Shown here: positions 8,025-16,815 of the stretch, piece after piece
How positions within the stretch are numbered: the stretch's first letter is position 1
Layout of the letters: each line of letters opens with the position of its first letter
Origin: Lysobacter antibioticus
GTDB taxonomy: Bacteria > Pseudomonadota > Gammaproteobacteria > Xanthomonadales > Xanthomonadaceae
Assembly (NCBI RefSeq): GCF_001442535.1
Contig: NZ_CP013141.1
Location: forward strand, 1,424,069 to 1,488,068
Direction: 5' to 3'
DNA: 64,000 nt
Made by a program: the position numbers and the translations under genes
Notes under the pieces: generated by a model
Database searches by the model: none
What the model was told of the DNA's origin: nothing
What the model saw: only the letters and a program-made list of their open reading frames with translations

Positions 8025-9170
8025 CTAGCGTCCGGCGTGCGCCAGCGAACGGCGCGGCAGGTCGATGGTGAACACGCAGCCCGAACCGGGAAGATTGCGG
8101 ACGCTGAGTTCGCCCTTGTTGGCCAGAATGCTGCGCCGGGCGATCGACAATCCCAATCCCAGGCCGCTGGTGTCCGCCCCGGCCTGGGTGAAAGGATGGA
8201 ATAAGCGCTCGGCATCGCCTGGCGGCAAGCCGCCGCAACGATCCTCGACGTCGATCAGGATGCGGTCGGCGGCGGCATAGGCGTTGAGGACGATCTCGCT
8301 GCCGGGATGGGAAAACTTGAACGCGTTCTGCAGCAGATTGCCCACCGCCGACAACAGCAGGTCGCGGTCGGCATCGACCGCCAGCAAGGGATCGACGTTC
8401 GACACGGCCAGGCTACAGCTCCTGACCTGCGCTTCCAGCGACGCCGACAGTTTGATCTCGGCGATGAATTCGGCCAGCGAAAACAGGTGCTGATGCACCG
8501 GCATCCCGGCGGTCATGCGCACCTCGGCCAGCGAGCGGTCGATCAAGTTGCCGAGACTCACCAGAGCGCGGTCGAGCACGCCGCCGGTGGCGCCGCCGAG
8601 GCCGACGTTGCCCTCCTTGATGATCGACAGCGCGAGCGTCGCGGTGCAAAGGTGATTGCGCAATTCGTGGGCGAAGAACCCCAGCTTCTCGTTCAACGCG
8701 TCGACCTGCTGGCCGGCGAGGGCGAAATCGTGTTGATAGCCGAATTCGGTCACCGCGTTGGCGATCGCATTGTCGAGGCAGCGATTGAGCGTCCTGAACT
8801 CGTCGATATCGATTCGCACGTCGCGTTCGAATGCCAGGTCGGTGATCGCCTGGCACAGATCGCCGTAATCGTGGACGACCGCGTCGATGCTGTAGCCGTG
8901 CGCGAGCAGTTCCTTGCCGTGCAGCGCCGCGGTTTCGCCGATCTCCGACAAGGCCGGCTTGCCTCCGCCGGTCGGCCCGGACACTTTGCGGCTGCGCGCG
9001 GGCTCCGAGGTCCGTTCGACCTGCAGGGTCTTGATCAGTTGCTCGAGGAATATGGTGATGCCATGGTCCAGCTCCGCTTCGGGAACGCCCGGCGGTGCGC
9101 GGCAGGCGACCTTCGCCCGGCATCGGGCGATCAGCTCGACGCGGTTCGATATGAGGAACTCATGCATCAT
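8025..9170 (-). CDS. Soluble sensor histidine kinase
   Basis: A kinase of 381 residues with no transmembrane segment, so it probably acts in the cytoplasm. The N-terminal 150 residues are helical (MMHEFLISNRVELIARCRAK), like RsbRD-type helical input domains seen in other soluble kinases. The phospho-acceptor is His168 in FFAHELRNHL. ATPase motifs follow: an N-box in NLLQNAFKFS, then DRCGG and a G-box in SGLGLGLSIAR. Two adjacent ATGs at 9170 and 9167 are both possible. No response regulator is adjacent. It converges with the VpsR-like activator gene (45-base gap), which may or may not be functional linkage. Confidence 0.85.
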   Translation of the reverse strand: MMHEFLISNRVELIARCRAKVACRAPPGVPEAELDHGITIFLEQLIKTLQVERTSEPARSRKVSGPTGGGKPALSEIGETAALHGKELLAHGYSIDAVVHDYGDLCQAITDLAFERDVRIDIDEFRTLNRCLDNAIANAVTEFGYQHDFALAGQQVDALNEKLGFFAHELRNHLCTATLALSIIKEGNVGLGGATGGVLDRALVSLGNLIDRSLAEVRMTAGMPVHQHLFSLAEFIAEIKLSASLEAQVRSCSLAVSNVDPLLAVDADRDLLLSAVGNLLQNAFKFSHPGSEIVLNAYAAADRILIDVEDRCGGLPPGDAERLFHPFTQAGADTSGLGLGLSIARRSILANKGELSVRNLPGSGCVFTIDLPRRSLAHAGR

Positions 9171-9469
9171 TCCGGCACGATACGCGGCCCTTGTTGAGTT
9201 CATTCGGACCGCAGCGCATCCCGCGTCGGGCGATACCGCCCGCACCCTCCGAGCGACCGCCGCTTCAGCAGCCCATGCGCCGGGCAAGCGCCGGCGGCCA
9301 TCGCCGGATGGCGAAAAATACTGAATACAATCATATGGTTACGCCGCCACCCAGGGCCGTAACGTCCGCCGCGACCCGCGTCGCGCGCAGGCGACGACGG
9401 CCCTGCCGTGTCGATTCGCCGCCCTGCCGTTCGTCGGATGGATACCACCCCAGGCAACGGAGCACCGAT

Positions 9470-10117
9470 ATGAGGATCTATTGGATCAGGGCGCAGGCAC
9501 CGCGACGGGTACTGGCGCTGGTCAAACACCTCGGCATCGACGCCGAGCTGATCGAGAAAGACCTGATGGCCGGCGAGCTCAAGGCCGCCGATTACACCGC
9601 CCTCAACCCCAACGGCAAGGCGCCGACCCTGGTCGATGGCGAGCGGGTGCTGTGGGAGTCCTCGGCGATCATGGCTTACCTGTGCATCAAGCAAGGGTCG
9701 GACATGTGGCCGGCGCACTCGCCCGACGAACAAGTCGAAGTGCTGCGCTGGCTGTCGTGGAACGATTGCCACTGGGCGAACGCGGTCTCGCCGTTCTACT
9801 TCGAGCACGTGGTCAAGAACACGTTCGGACTCGGTCCGCCGGACCTGGAGCTGTTGGCGGCGGAAACCGCGGGACTGATCAGGTTCGCCCGCGTGCTCGA
9901 CGCGCATCTGGCCGATCGTCGCTACGTGGCTTGCGGCCGGCTGACGATCGCCGACTTCCAACTCGCCTCGATGGCGGCCTACTGGCGCGAATCGGACATG
10001 CCGCTCGATGCGTTCGCGAACATCCTGCGCTGGCTCGACGACTTGATGCGCATCCCGGCCTGGGCCGACCCCTGGCCGAGCGAAGGCGAGCCTCTGGCCG
10101 CGGTTGCGGCGCGCTGA
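9470..10117 (+). CDS. Glutathione S-transferase family protein
   Basis: A 215-residue GST-fold protein. The thioredoxin-like N-terminal domain has NPNGKAPTLVDGERVLWESS with the cis-Pro and the Glu-Ser glutathione contact. The helical C-terminal domain carries LTIADFQLASM, the N-capping box of family members. The first loop reads IRAQAPRR; many theta/beta-like GSTs have Ser or Cys where Ala8 falls, so thiol activation may be absent or use another residue. GGAG lies seven bases before the ATG. Substrate unknown. Confidence 0.88.
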   Translation: MRIYWIRAQAPRRVLALVKHLGIDAELIEKDLMAGELKAADYTALNPNGKAPTLVDGERVLWESSAIMAYLCIKQGSDMWPAHSPDEQVEVLRWLSWNDCHWANAVSPFYFEHVVKNTFGLGPPDLELLAAETAGLIRFARVLDAHLADRRYVACGRLTIADFQLASMAAYWRESDMPLDAFANILRWLDDLMRIPAWADPWPSEGEPLAAVAAR

Positions 10118-10742
10118 GCCCCGACATCGCTATCGGTGATAGACGAGTGCGTCCGTTACGCTCCCTTTCTCGCATCGCCCCTTTGGCAAAGGGGGCGAGC
10201 GCCCGACAGAGCACGAAGCCCGAATCGACTACGACGCGGGGGATTTGCTGTTCGGCGCGATGCGTCGAGGCGGGAAAGAACAAATCCCCCCTGTCCCTCT
10301 GCCCAAAGGGGGAACGGCAAACAGCGAGGGCAATGCGAAGCGCGGCCAAAAAATCGGGACGGAGGCCTCACACCTCCGTCCCGACGCGAGCGCCGTCGGA
10401 ACCGACAGCACCGGGAAACCTGGCCGCTCGATGGGTCTCGACGGCACTGATACGGGAGCCGTCGCGAAAGCCGTGCCAACAATTCAAGCATTTGAATTAA
10501 TTGATTATTTTCTCCGTTCGGCGGCGTCGCCCCGAGACTGTCCGGCGAAAGCGTTGCGGCCGCGTTACCTGCCTGCCCCGGACCGGTCGATGCGGCGATC
10601 GCGGCAATCCCCCGTGGGGCTTGATTCGGCGGCCGATAGGCTCGCGAGCGCTCCGTGTAAACAGGCGCATCGGCGCCGTTGCCTTTTTGCAACGCGCTTC
10701 GCGTGCGAGGATGACCGCCTTCCCGCGCTCGCTTCCCCAGCC
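10118..10742. repeat. Intergenic region with inverted G/C-rich repeats
   Basis: No gene is supported in these 625 bases. They hold a perfect hairpin CCCCTTT-GGC-AAAGGGG near 10177-10195, an inverted pair GGGGGATTTG (near 10239) and CAAATCCCCC (10281-10290), and a ten-pair hairpin GGGACGGAGG/CCTCCGTCCC at 10356-10382. Read leftward, that last hairpin is followed by GATTTTTT and looks like a terminator. The segment 10279-10325 recurs as its reverse complement at 11596-11634. The open frame across this region upstream of the oxygenase is low-complexity and lacks a plausible start. Confidence 0.55.
10356..10382 (-). terminator. Leftward terminator-like hairpin
   Basis: Stem GGGACGGAGG with CCTCCGTCCC and a seven-base loop. 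On the minus strand it is followed by a run of T (A-run at 10348-10353 on plus). No leftward gene ends here, so it may belong to the surrounding repeat. Confidence 0.4.
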
Positions 10743-11459
10743 ATGTCATCGACGATCGACGCCCCGGACGATTTCATCGAGGTCTATCCCGAGGCTCTGA
10801 CGCGCGAGCAATGCGCGGATCTGCTGCGCCGGTTCGACGCCAGCCGCGAGAGCGAGCCGGGCCGGGTCGGCGGCGGGGTGATGCCCGACCTCAAGGACAG
10901 CCGCGACCTGACCATCACCGGCCGCGAAGGCTGGAAGGACGTCGAGATCGCCCTGAACCTGGCGGTGTTCCGCGGCCTGCTGAGCTATCTGCGCCGCTAC
11001 CCGCACACGATGATCGCGCCGCTGATGCTGGAAGCGCCGTCGGCCGACGGCAAGCGCCACCGTCTCACCCCCGAACGCATGGCCGAGATGGACGACAACG
11101 CACTGGCGCCGATCGCCCAGACCGTGTTCCGTCCGGGTTCGATCAACCTGCAGCGCTACACCGCCGATCGCGGCGGTTATCCGTACTGGCATTGCGAGCT
11201 GTACCCGCGCGACCCGGGCGCCGAGACCCTGCACCGCCACGTGTTGTGGACGATCTACCTCAACGACGGCTTCGAGGAAGGCGAGACCGAGTTCCTGTAC
11301 CAGCGCCGCAAGATCGTCCCGCGCGCCGGCGACCTGCTGATCGCACCGGCCGCGTTCACCCACACCCACCGCGGCAACCGGCCCAAGGGCGGCGACAAAT
11401 ACATCGCGACCAGCTGGATCCTGTTCCAGCGCGCGGAGCAGTTGTTCGGCGGGCGCTAA
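10743..11459 (+). CDS. 2OG-Fe(II) oxygenase, prolyl 4-hydroxylase type
   Basis: A 238-residue dioxygenase-like protein that would couple 2-oxoglutarate decarboxylation to substrate hydroxylation. Candidate iron ligands are His150 and Glu152 (YWHCEL; Glu replaces the more common Asp) and a His in AFTHTHRG (His207 or His209). KGGDKY at about 215-220 can supply the basic 2OG contact. IYLNDGFEEGETEF is the typical P4H-superfamily strand. The start is an ATG at 10743 without a good ribosome binding site; the frame is open further upstream, but that part is repeat-derived. Substrate unknown. Confidence 0.82.
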   Translation: MSSTIDAPDDFIEVYPEALTREQCADLLRRFDASRESEPGRVGGGVMPDLKDSRDLTITGREGWKDVEIALNLAVFRGLLSYLRRYPHTMIAPLMLEAPSADGKRHRLTPERMAEMDDNALAPIAQTVFRPGSINLQRYTADRGGYPYWHCELYPRDPGAETLHRHVLWTIYLNDGFEEGETEFLYQRRKIVPRAGDLLIAPAAFTHTHRGNRPKGGDKYIATSWILFQRAEQLFGGR

Positions 11460-11595
11460 GGCTCCAGGCATGAGGTTGCTTGCGTAGCGGGCGAAAGCAA
11501 ATCGCCCGGCGCAGCCATTACGCAGGTGCCAGCCGCCTTCTGAAAGCAGGCGAATCGACGCAGGCATCGCGCGTACAAGCACGCATCCCCCGCAA

Positions 11596-11634
11596 GTTCC
11601 CCCGTTTGGGCAGGGGGCAGGGGGATTTGCTGTT
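11596..11634. repeat. Second copy of G-rich intergenic repeat
   Basis: GTTCCCCCGTTTGGGCAG and GGGGGATTTGCTGTT match, with small changes, the reverse complement of 10279-10325 on the other side of the oxygenase gene. The repeat pair therefore brackets this gene. Nothing else is seen in the gap 11460-11674. Confidence 0.6.
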
Positions 11635-11674
11635 AGCTGTTAGCGACCAATCGTTGCCGCCAACCCGCCAAACC

Positions 11675-12109
11675 TCAGGGATTACGCGGGTGGTTCAACA
11701 CCAGCCAGTACAAGCCGACCTGTTTGACCGCCCACACGAACTGCTCGAAATCCACCGGCTTCTGGATGTAGCTGTTGACCCCGAGCGCGTAGCTCGCTTC
11801 GACGTCGAAGGGCTCGGTGCTGGTGGTCAGCACCACCACCGGCAGGGTGCGGGTGGGCTCGTGGGCGCGGATCGCCTGCAGCACTTCGCGGCCGTCGACC
11901 TTAGGCAGATTGAGGTCGAGCAAGACGATCGACGGCAGATCGCTGGGGTCGCGATCGGAATAACGGCCGCGTGCGAACAGGTAATCCAGCGCCTCGGCGC
12001 CGTCGCCCATCACCACCAGCCTGTTGGCGATCTTGGCCTCGTCGAAAGCGAGCCGGGTCAGCTCGACGTCGTCGGGATTGTCTTCGACCAGCAGGATTTC
12101 CTTATGCAT
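11675..12109 (-). CDS. Response regulator, Rcp1-like single receiver domain
   Basis: A 144-residue stand-alone receiver with no output domain. Acidic residues VEDNPDD (8-14), the phospho-acceptor in VLLDLNLPKVDG, Thr in VVLTTST and Lys in QKPVDFEQF are all present. The DNLPSIVLLDLNLPK-like pattern and the C-terminal FVWAVKQVGLYWL helix match receivers that pair with bacteriophytochrome-type or PAS kinases (Rcp1 group). The start overlaps the kinase stop by eight bases (ATGCATAA), so it is coupled to that kinase. It probably passes phosphate or controls by protein contact. Confidence 0.92.
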   Translation of the reverse strand: MHKEILLVEDNPDDVELTRLAFDEAKIANRLVVMGDGAEALDYLFARGRYSDRDPSDLPSIVLLDLNLPKVDGREVLQAIRAHEPTRTLPVVVLTTSTEPFDVEASYALGVNSYIQKPVDFEQFVWAVKQVGLYWLVLNHPRNP

Positions 12110-13292
12110 CTGTATTTTCCTCGCCTGTCGTGGCGACAGGCAATTCCACTATGAAGGTGCTGCCCGCACCGGGCTGCGAATGAGCGCGCAGCTCGCCGCG
12201 GTGGCGCTCGACCACGCGACGCGCGATCGCCAGGCCCAAACCGTGACCGCCGCCCTGGTCCGGCCCATGCAGGCGCTGGAAGGGCTCGAACAGCTTGTGA
12301 GCATATCGCATGTCAAAACCGGCCCCGTGGTCGCGGATGGTCAGCAGCAGGCGGCCCGCGACGGTCTCGCCGCTGACCTCGATGCGCACCGGTTCGACCT
12401 GGCCTTCGCGCTCGCACGAAAACTTCCAGGCGTTGTGCATGAGCTGGTTCAACATCAGCTTGAGCAGCCGCTCGTCGCCCTCGACCTGCAGGCCGGGCTG
12501 GACTGAAACTTCGCCGCGATGGCGCGGATCGGCGTCCTGCAGCTCGGCGCCGACCCAGTCGGCGAGCAGGCTCAGGTCGACCGGCGCGACCCGCATCTCG
12601 GCGCGGGTCACGTGCGACAACTCGGTCAGCGCGGCGAGCAGACTGGTCATGCGCGAGGCCGCAGCGCGGATGCGCCCCAGGTAATCGCGATCGGTCTCGT
12701 TCAAGCGTTCGATCGCGCGTTCGCTGAGCAGGGCGGAGAAACTTTCGATCGAGCGCAGCGGCGCGCGCAGGTCGTGGGCGACCGCGTCGGCGAACAGCTG
12801 CAGCTGCCGGTTGGAGGCGTCGAGCGCGGCGCCGCGTTCCTCGATGCGGGCGCTCAGGGCGATGCCGGCCTCGCGTTCGCCGCGGATGTCGCGCATGTGC
12901 GAGATGAAATACTGCGGCGCGCCGGACTCGTCGCGCATCACCGCGACGTTGAGCTGCACCCAGACCTCGCTGCCGTCGCGATGCACATAGCGCTTGTGTT
13001 CGTCGACCGAGGCCAGGCTGCCGTTGACCAGCGCGGTGACCAGGTTGTTGCTGATCGCCAGATCGTCGGGATGGGTCACTTCGCTGTAGTGATGGCCGCG
13101 CAACTCGTCTTCGCGGTAGCCCAGCATCGCGCACAGCGCCGGATTGATTTCCAGCCAGATGCCCTCGATCGAGACGATGGCCATGCCGATGTTCGACGCG
13201 GCCATGGCCTGACGGAAACGATCGTCGCCCATCTTCGACGCCACTGCAGCGGTGGCGTGGTCGGCGGTGGTCGTGGCGCGCGGTAGGCTCAT
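12102..13292 (-). CDS. PAS-domain sensor histidine kinase
   Basis: A 396-residue kinase without membrane segments. A PAS domain covers about 25-140 (FRQAMAASNIGMAIVSIEG, then YVHRDGSEVWVQLNVAV and a PAC tail). His173 lies in AVAHDLRAPLRS. The ATPase domain has LMHNAWKFS, DHGAGFD and HGLGLAIARR. This kinase architecture is common beside single-domain receivers, as here. The ATG at 13292 gives MSLPRATT; a second ATG 60 bases in is also possible. The longer upstream frame is Cys/Arg-rich and unlikely. The PAS ligand is unknown. Confidence 0.9.
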   Translation of the reverse strand: MSLPRATTTADHATAAVASKMGDDRFRQAMAASNIGMAIVSIEGIWLEINPALCAMLGYREDELRGHHYSEVTHPDDLAISNNLVTALVNGSLASVDEHKRYVHRDGSEVWVQLNVAVMRDESGAPQYFISHMRDIRGEREAGIALSARIEERGAALDASNRQLQLFADAVAHDLRAPLRSIESFSALLSERAIERLNETDRDYLGRIRAAASRMTSLLAALTELSHVTRAEMRVAPVDLSLLADWVGAELQDADPRHRGEVSVQPGLQVEGDERLLKLMLNQLMHNAWKFSCEREGQVEPVRIEVSGETVAGRLLLTIRDHGAGFDMRYAHKLFEPFQRLHGPDQGGGHGLGLAIARRVVERHRGELRAHSQPGAGSTFIVELPVATTGEENTDA

Positions 13293-13414
13293 CGGTGCAG
13301 GGACAAGGGTCTTCGGCGGATTATGTGACCGGGGAGTGTATCCGCCCGGCTCGTGACGGCACGGTAGACGGTCGCATACGGCGCCGACACAGCCAAGTCG
13401 AGCACAATGCCGGC

Positions 13415-15220
13415 ATGGATTTTCCTCAGATCGCCTTCCTGCTGATCCTGGGCGCAGCACTGTATCTGTTCATCAGCGAACGGCTGCGGGTCGACGTCAC
13501 CGCCATGCTGACCCTGCTGGCGCTGGTGTTGACCGGCGTGCTCGACGCCAAGCAGGCCTTGTCGGGCTTCGCCAGCGAGCCGGCGATCATCGTCGCGGCG
13601 GTGTTCGTGATCTCCGGCGGCCTGGCCGCGACCGGCATCACCGAGCGCCTGGGCCAGTGGATCGGCGACGCCTCCGGCAAGAGCGAGAGCCGCGCGATCG
13701 CGGTCACCATGCCCGCGGTGGCGGCGCTGTCTTCGTTCACCCACCACGTCATGGTCACGGCGATGATGCTGCCGATCCTGACCCGCTTCGCCAAGGCGCG
13801 CGGGCTGTCGGCGTCGCGCCTGCTCATGCCGATGTCGTTCGCGGCCTCCCTCGGCACCACCCTGACCCTGGTCAGCGCGCCGGCCTTCCTGCTCGCCGAC
13901 AACCTGATCGAACGCACCGGCGCACCGGGCCTGGGCATCTTCTCGATCACCCCGATCGGCCTGGCCCTGGTCGCGCTGGGCGTGGTCTACATGCTCGCCA
14001 CGCGCTGGCTGTTGCCCAAGCGCGGCGGCGAGCACGGCGACGACGGTTATCTGCGCCTGGACCGTTACCGCACCGAACTGTTGATCGTCGAAGGCTCGCG
14101 CTGGAGCACGCGCCCGCTGGCCGAGTTGCAGAAAGCCCTCGGCGACCGCTTCGTCCTGACCGGCTGGCTGCGCGACGGCCAACGCCGCCAGGACCTCGGC
14201 CCGAGCAGCCCGCTGATCAGCGGCGACATCCTGCTGGTCGAAGCGTCGGCCGACGCCTTCGCCTCGCTGCACGACGACAGCGGGCTCGATCTCAATGCGA
14301 TCGCGCGCTTCGGCGACAGCGTCACCGGCGAAGGCGACGGCGAACCGCAGCTGGTCCAGGCGGTGGTCGCGCCGGGCTCGGAGTTCATCGGACGCAGCGT
14401 GCGCGAACTCGATTTCGCGCGCCGCTTCCATGCCGTCATCGCCGGTCTGTGGCGTCGCCAGGGCGCAGTCGCGCCGCGTTTGTCGGACGCACGCCTGCGC
14501 GAAGGCGACCTGTTGGTGCTGTGGGGCCGGCCCTCGCGTTTCGCCGAACTGGCCGCGCACCATGGCTTCCTGATGCTGGTGCCGTTCGCCGGCGAAGCGC
14601 GCCGCCGCATCCGCGCGCCGCTGGCGCTGGCGATCCTCGCCGCGACCGTGATCGCCGCGGCCACCGAATGGCTGCCGGCGTCGCTGGCCTTCCTGTTGGG
14701 CGCGGTGGCGATGGTCGCCACGCGCTGCGTCGACGTCGAACAGGCTTATCGCGAGATCGACGTGCGCATCTTCGTGATGATCGCCGGGGTGATCCCGCTC
14801 GGCGTGGCGATGGAACAGACCGGCACCGCGCAATTGCTCGCGCAGGGCCTGTTGCATGTGGTCGCGGGCTGGTCGCCACTGGCGATCCTGCTGGTGATGT
14901 TCGCCTCCGCCGCCTTGCTGACCCAGATCCTGTCCGACGCCGCCACCACCGTGCTACTCGGCCCGATCGCGATCTCGCTGGCGCAGTCCCTCGGCCTGCC
15001 ACCGACGCCGTTCGTGGTCTGCACCGCGCTCGGTGCGGTCGCCGCCTTCCTGACCCCGATCGGCCATCACGGCAACCTGCTGATCCTCGGGCCGGGCCAA
15101 TACCGCTTCAACGATTTCCTGCGCATCGGCTTGCCGCTGACGACCATGGTCGCCCTGGTCAGCGCCTGGATGGCGCGTTGGTTGTGGCTCGATGGGCCGT
15201 TGTGGCCGTTGTCGTCCTGA
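13415..15220 (+). CDS. SLC13-family anion permease with TrkA-C domains
   Basis: A 601-residue inner-membrane transporter. Hydrophobic segments fill residues 1-200 and 400-601. A soluble insert (about 210-400) contains two RCK-C/TrkA-C-like units: YRTELLIVEGSRW...GDILLVEASADAF and VVAPGSEFIGRSVRELDFAR...GDLLVLWG. This arrangement matches SLC13/DASS-type sodium-coupled dicarboxylate or sulfate carriers. SDAATTVLLGPIAISLAQSL carries the Asn/Thr-rich re-entrant-like motif. It diverges from the PAS kinase gene. Substrate not predictable here. Confidence 0.85.
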   Translation: MDFPQIAFLLILGAALYLFISERLRVDVTAMLTLLALVLTGVLDAKQALSGFASEPAIIVAAVFVISGGLAATGITERLGQWIGDASGKSESRAIAVTMPAVAALSSFTHHVMVTAMMLPILTRFAKARGLSASRLLMPMSFAASLGTTLTLVSAPAFLLADNLIERTGAPGLGIFSITPIGLALVALGVVYMLATRWLLPKRGGEHGDDGYLRLDRYRTELLIVEGSRWSTRPLAELQKALGDRFVLTGWLRDGQRRQDLGPSSPLISGDILLVEASADAFASLHDDSGLDLNAIARFGDSVTGEGDGEPQLVQAVVAPGSEFIGRSVRELDFARRFHAVIAGLWRRQGAVAPRLSDARLREGDLLVLWGRPSRFAELAAHHGFLMLVPFAGEARRRIRAPLALAILAATVIAAATEWLPASLAFLLGAVAMVATRCVDVEQAYREIDVRIFVMIAGVIPLGVAMEQTGTAQLLAQGLLHVVAGWSPLAILLVMFASAALLTQILSDAATTVLLGPIAISLAQSLGLPPTPFVVCTALGAVAAFLTPIGHHGNLLILGPGQYRFNDFLRIGLPLTTMVALVSAWMARWLWLDGPLWPLSS

Positions 15221-15543
15221 CGGCCGCGGCGCCTTCGCCGTCGCATGCTTCGACTGGGTTTCGACGATGCGCCTCGGCCTCGCGGGCCGGCGGCCACCTC
15301 GCAGTCTCCTTTGCCATCGGCGATCCGCTCGCGCTCGAAGGGTAGGGAATTTCCTACGCCACGTTCGGCGATCCACTGAGAGCAATCGGTCACAGCTTGC
15401 CTCAACTTACACAGGCCCCGGCAGCGCGACGAGTGCGTTGGCAAGGAAGCCGCTCAGCAAAGGATCGGTCGCCGCCTTGAGCAAGCGGTCCAGCTGGGCC
15501 GGGGCCCTTCTTCCTTTCGATTCCTCCGAATCCAGGCGCGGTC
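15221..15543. other. Intergenic, no gene seen
   Basis: A GC-rich gap after the permease. No convincing start site, repeat arm or strong promoter was found. The frames open across it are shadows with Arg/Ala bias. Confidence 0.4.
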
Positions 15544-15762
15544 ATGCGTTACACGGTGCAACTGAGCGAATCCGATTACCAAGGCCGTCGCCTTTCCTGC
15601 GACGTCGCCGACGAATGCTTCAACGACGCCATCCAGGCCTCGCAAGCGGCCAAGACCGAAGCCTTCCACCTCACCGTGCAGCTCGGCCTGCCGGTCGCCA
15701 TCCGCATCTTCGAAGACAGCCGCATCTACCTGTCGCACATCATGCCGGCGCCGCGGCGCTGA
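15544..15762 (+). CDS. Small hypothetical protein
   Basis: A 72-residue soluble protein (MRYTVQLSESDYQGRRLSCD...RIYLSHIMPAPRR). It alternates strands and one helix (DAIQASQAAKTEAFHLTVQL). The amino-acid mix is balanced, unlike shadow frames nearby, which supports it being real. No named family recognised. The ribosome binding site is weak. It is bounded downstream by the tandem repeat array. Confidence 0.55.
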   Translation: MRYTVQLSESDYQGRRLSCDVADECFNDAIQASQAAKTEAFHLTVQLGLPVAIRIFEDSRIYLSHIMPAPRR

Positions 15763-15804
15763 GGGTTCGCGCCTCCGATCGCCTCGAAAGCCCGAAGCCC
15801 CTTA

Positions 15805-16393
15805 TAGGAGCTGCGCAAGCGGCGACCGCGGGCCTGCGGCCACCGGCGCAGACAAGGGCGACTGCGCGGTCGCGACTCGCGTCGCTCCTACCCTCTAGCA
15901 GCAGATCGCCTCGAAGCTTCGAAGCCTGTAGGAGCTGCGCAAGCTGCGACCGCGGGCCTGCGGCCACCGGCGCAGACACGGGCGACTGCGCGGTCGCGAC
16001 TCGCGTCGCTCCTACCCTCAAGCAGCAGATCGCCTCGAAGCTTCGAAGCCTCTTGTAGGAGCTGCGCAAGCTGCGACCGCGGACTTGCGGCCACCGGCGC
16101 AGACACGGGCGACCGCGCGGTCGCGACTCGCGTCGCTCCTACCCCGAAGCAGCAGATCGCCTCGAAGCTTCGAAGCCTGTAGGAGCTGCGCAAGCTGCGA
16201 CCGCGGGCCTGCGGCCACCGGCGCAAACACGGGCGACCGCGCGGTCGCGACTCGCGTCGCTCCTACCCTCAAGCAGCAGATCGCCTCGAAGCTTCGAAGC
16301 CTCTTGTAGGAGCTGCGCAAGCTGCGACCGCGGACTTGCGGTTACCGGCGCAGACACGGGCGACTGCGCGGTCGCGACTCGCGTCGCTCCTAC
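15805..16393. repeat. Tandem array of five 87-bp palindromic units
   Basis: Five units occur at 15805-15891, 15929-16015, 16056-16142, 16180-16266 and 16307-16393, each exactly 87 bp. The left arm is TAGGAGCTGCGCAAGCTGCG and the right arm is its imperfect inverse, ending GTCGCTCCTA. Spacers contain the palindrome TCGAAGCTTCGA and alternate 37, 40, 37, 40 bp, so the true period is a 251-bp dimer. Inner sequence alternates too (GGGCCTGCGG in units 2 and 4, GGACTTGCGG in 3 and 5). The arms are the same REP-like palindrome found singly elsewhere in the window. Confidence 0.92.
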
Positions 16394-16815
16394 CCTTGAA
16401 GCATCAGGGTGCCTCGAAAACGGAAGTCTCCTGTAGCAGCCGCGCGAGCCGCAACCGCGAACCCGATGCCGAGACGAAGATACGGGCCGAATCCCCCACG
16501 CCCCGCGTGCGATTTCGCATCCCCCGCAATGTCGTCGCCTCGTCGACGATATTGCATACGCGCACACAGTCTGACGCGCATCTCAATTCGTATACGCGAT
16601 ACGCATCGCCGCTGCTCTCCAGGTAGGGGGTCGTTACCCGGGCGCGTTCCCATCTATGGGGAGGGGCCGAAGAAGACGAGCCGCCGCTTGCGACGAATCG
16701 TCTTCGGGGCATGCACGACCTCTGCCGCAATGCACGACACCGCTTCGCGACTGCGTTCGCGCGGCGGCTCTTGGCTGGTCTTTTCTTATTTCGATCTACG
16801 ACTCGGAGAAACCGC
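16394..16815. other. Upstream region of the M4 protease
   Basis: This holds one degenerate REP arm (near 16432-16460, GTAGCAGCCGCGCGAGCC), then less GC-rich sequence around 16550-16610 (CGTATACGCGATACGC) that could contain the protease promoter. No clear sigma70 hexamer pair or CRP-type site was identified. Confidence 0.35.

Noticed and set aside
10245..10742. N-terminal extension of the 2OG oxygenase
   Set aside because: The extension is encoded by repeats, is low-complexity, and would more than double the usual leader; the ATG at 10743 begins the conserved fold.
15805..16393. Regularly spaced repeats resembling a CRISPR array
   Set aside because: Repeat units are 87 bp, and the spacers are nearly identical to each other in two alternating forms rather than unique. 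No cas genes are present.
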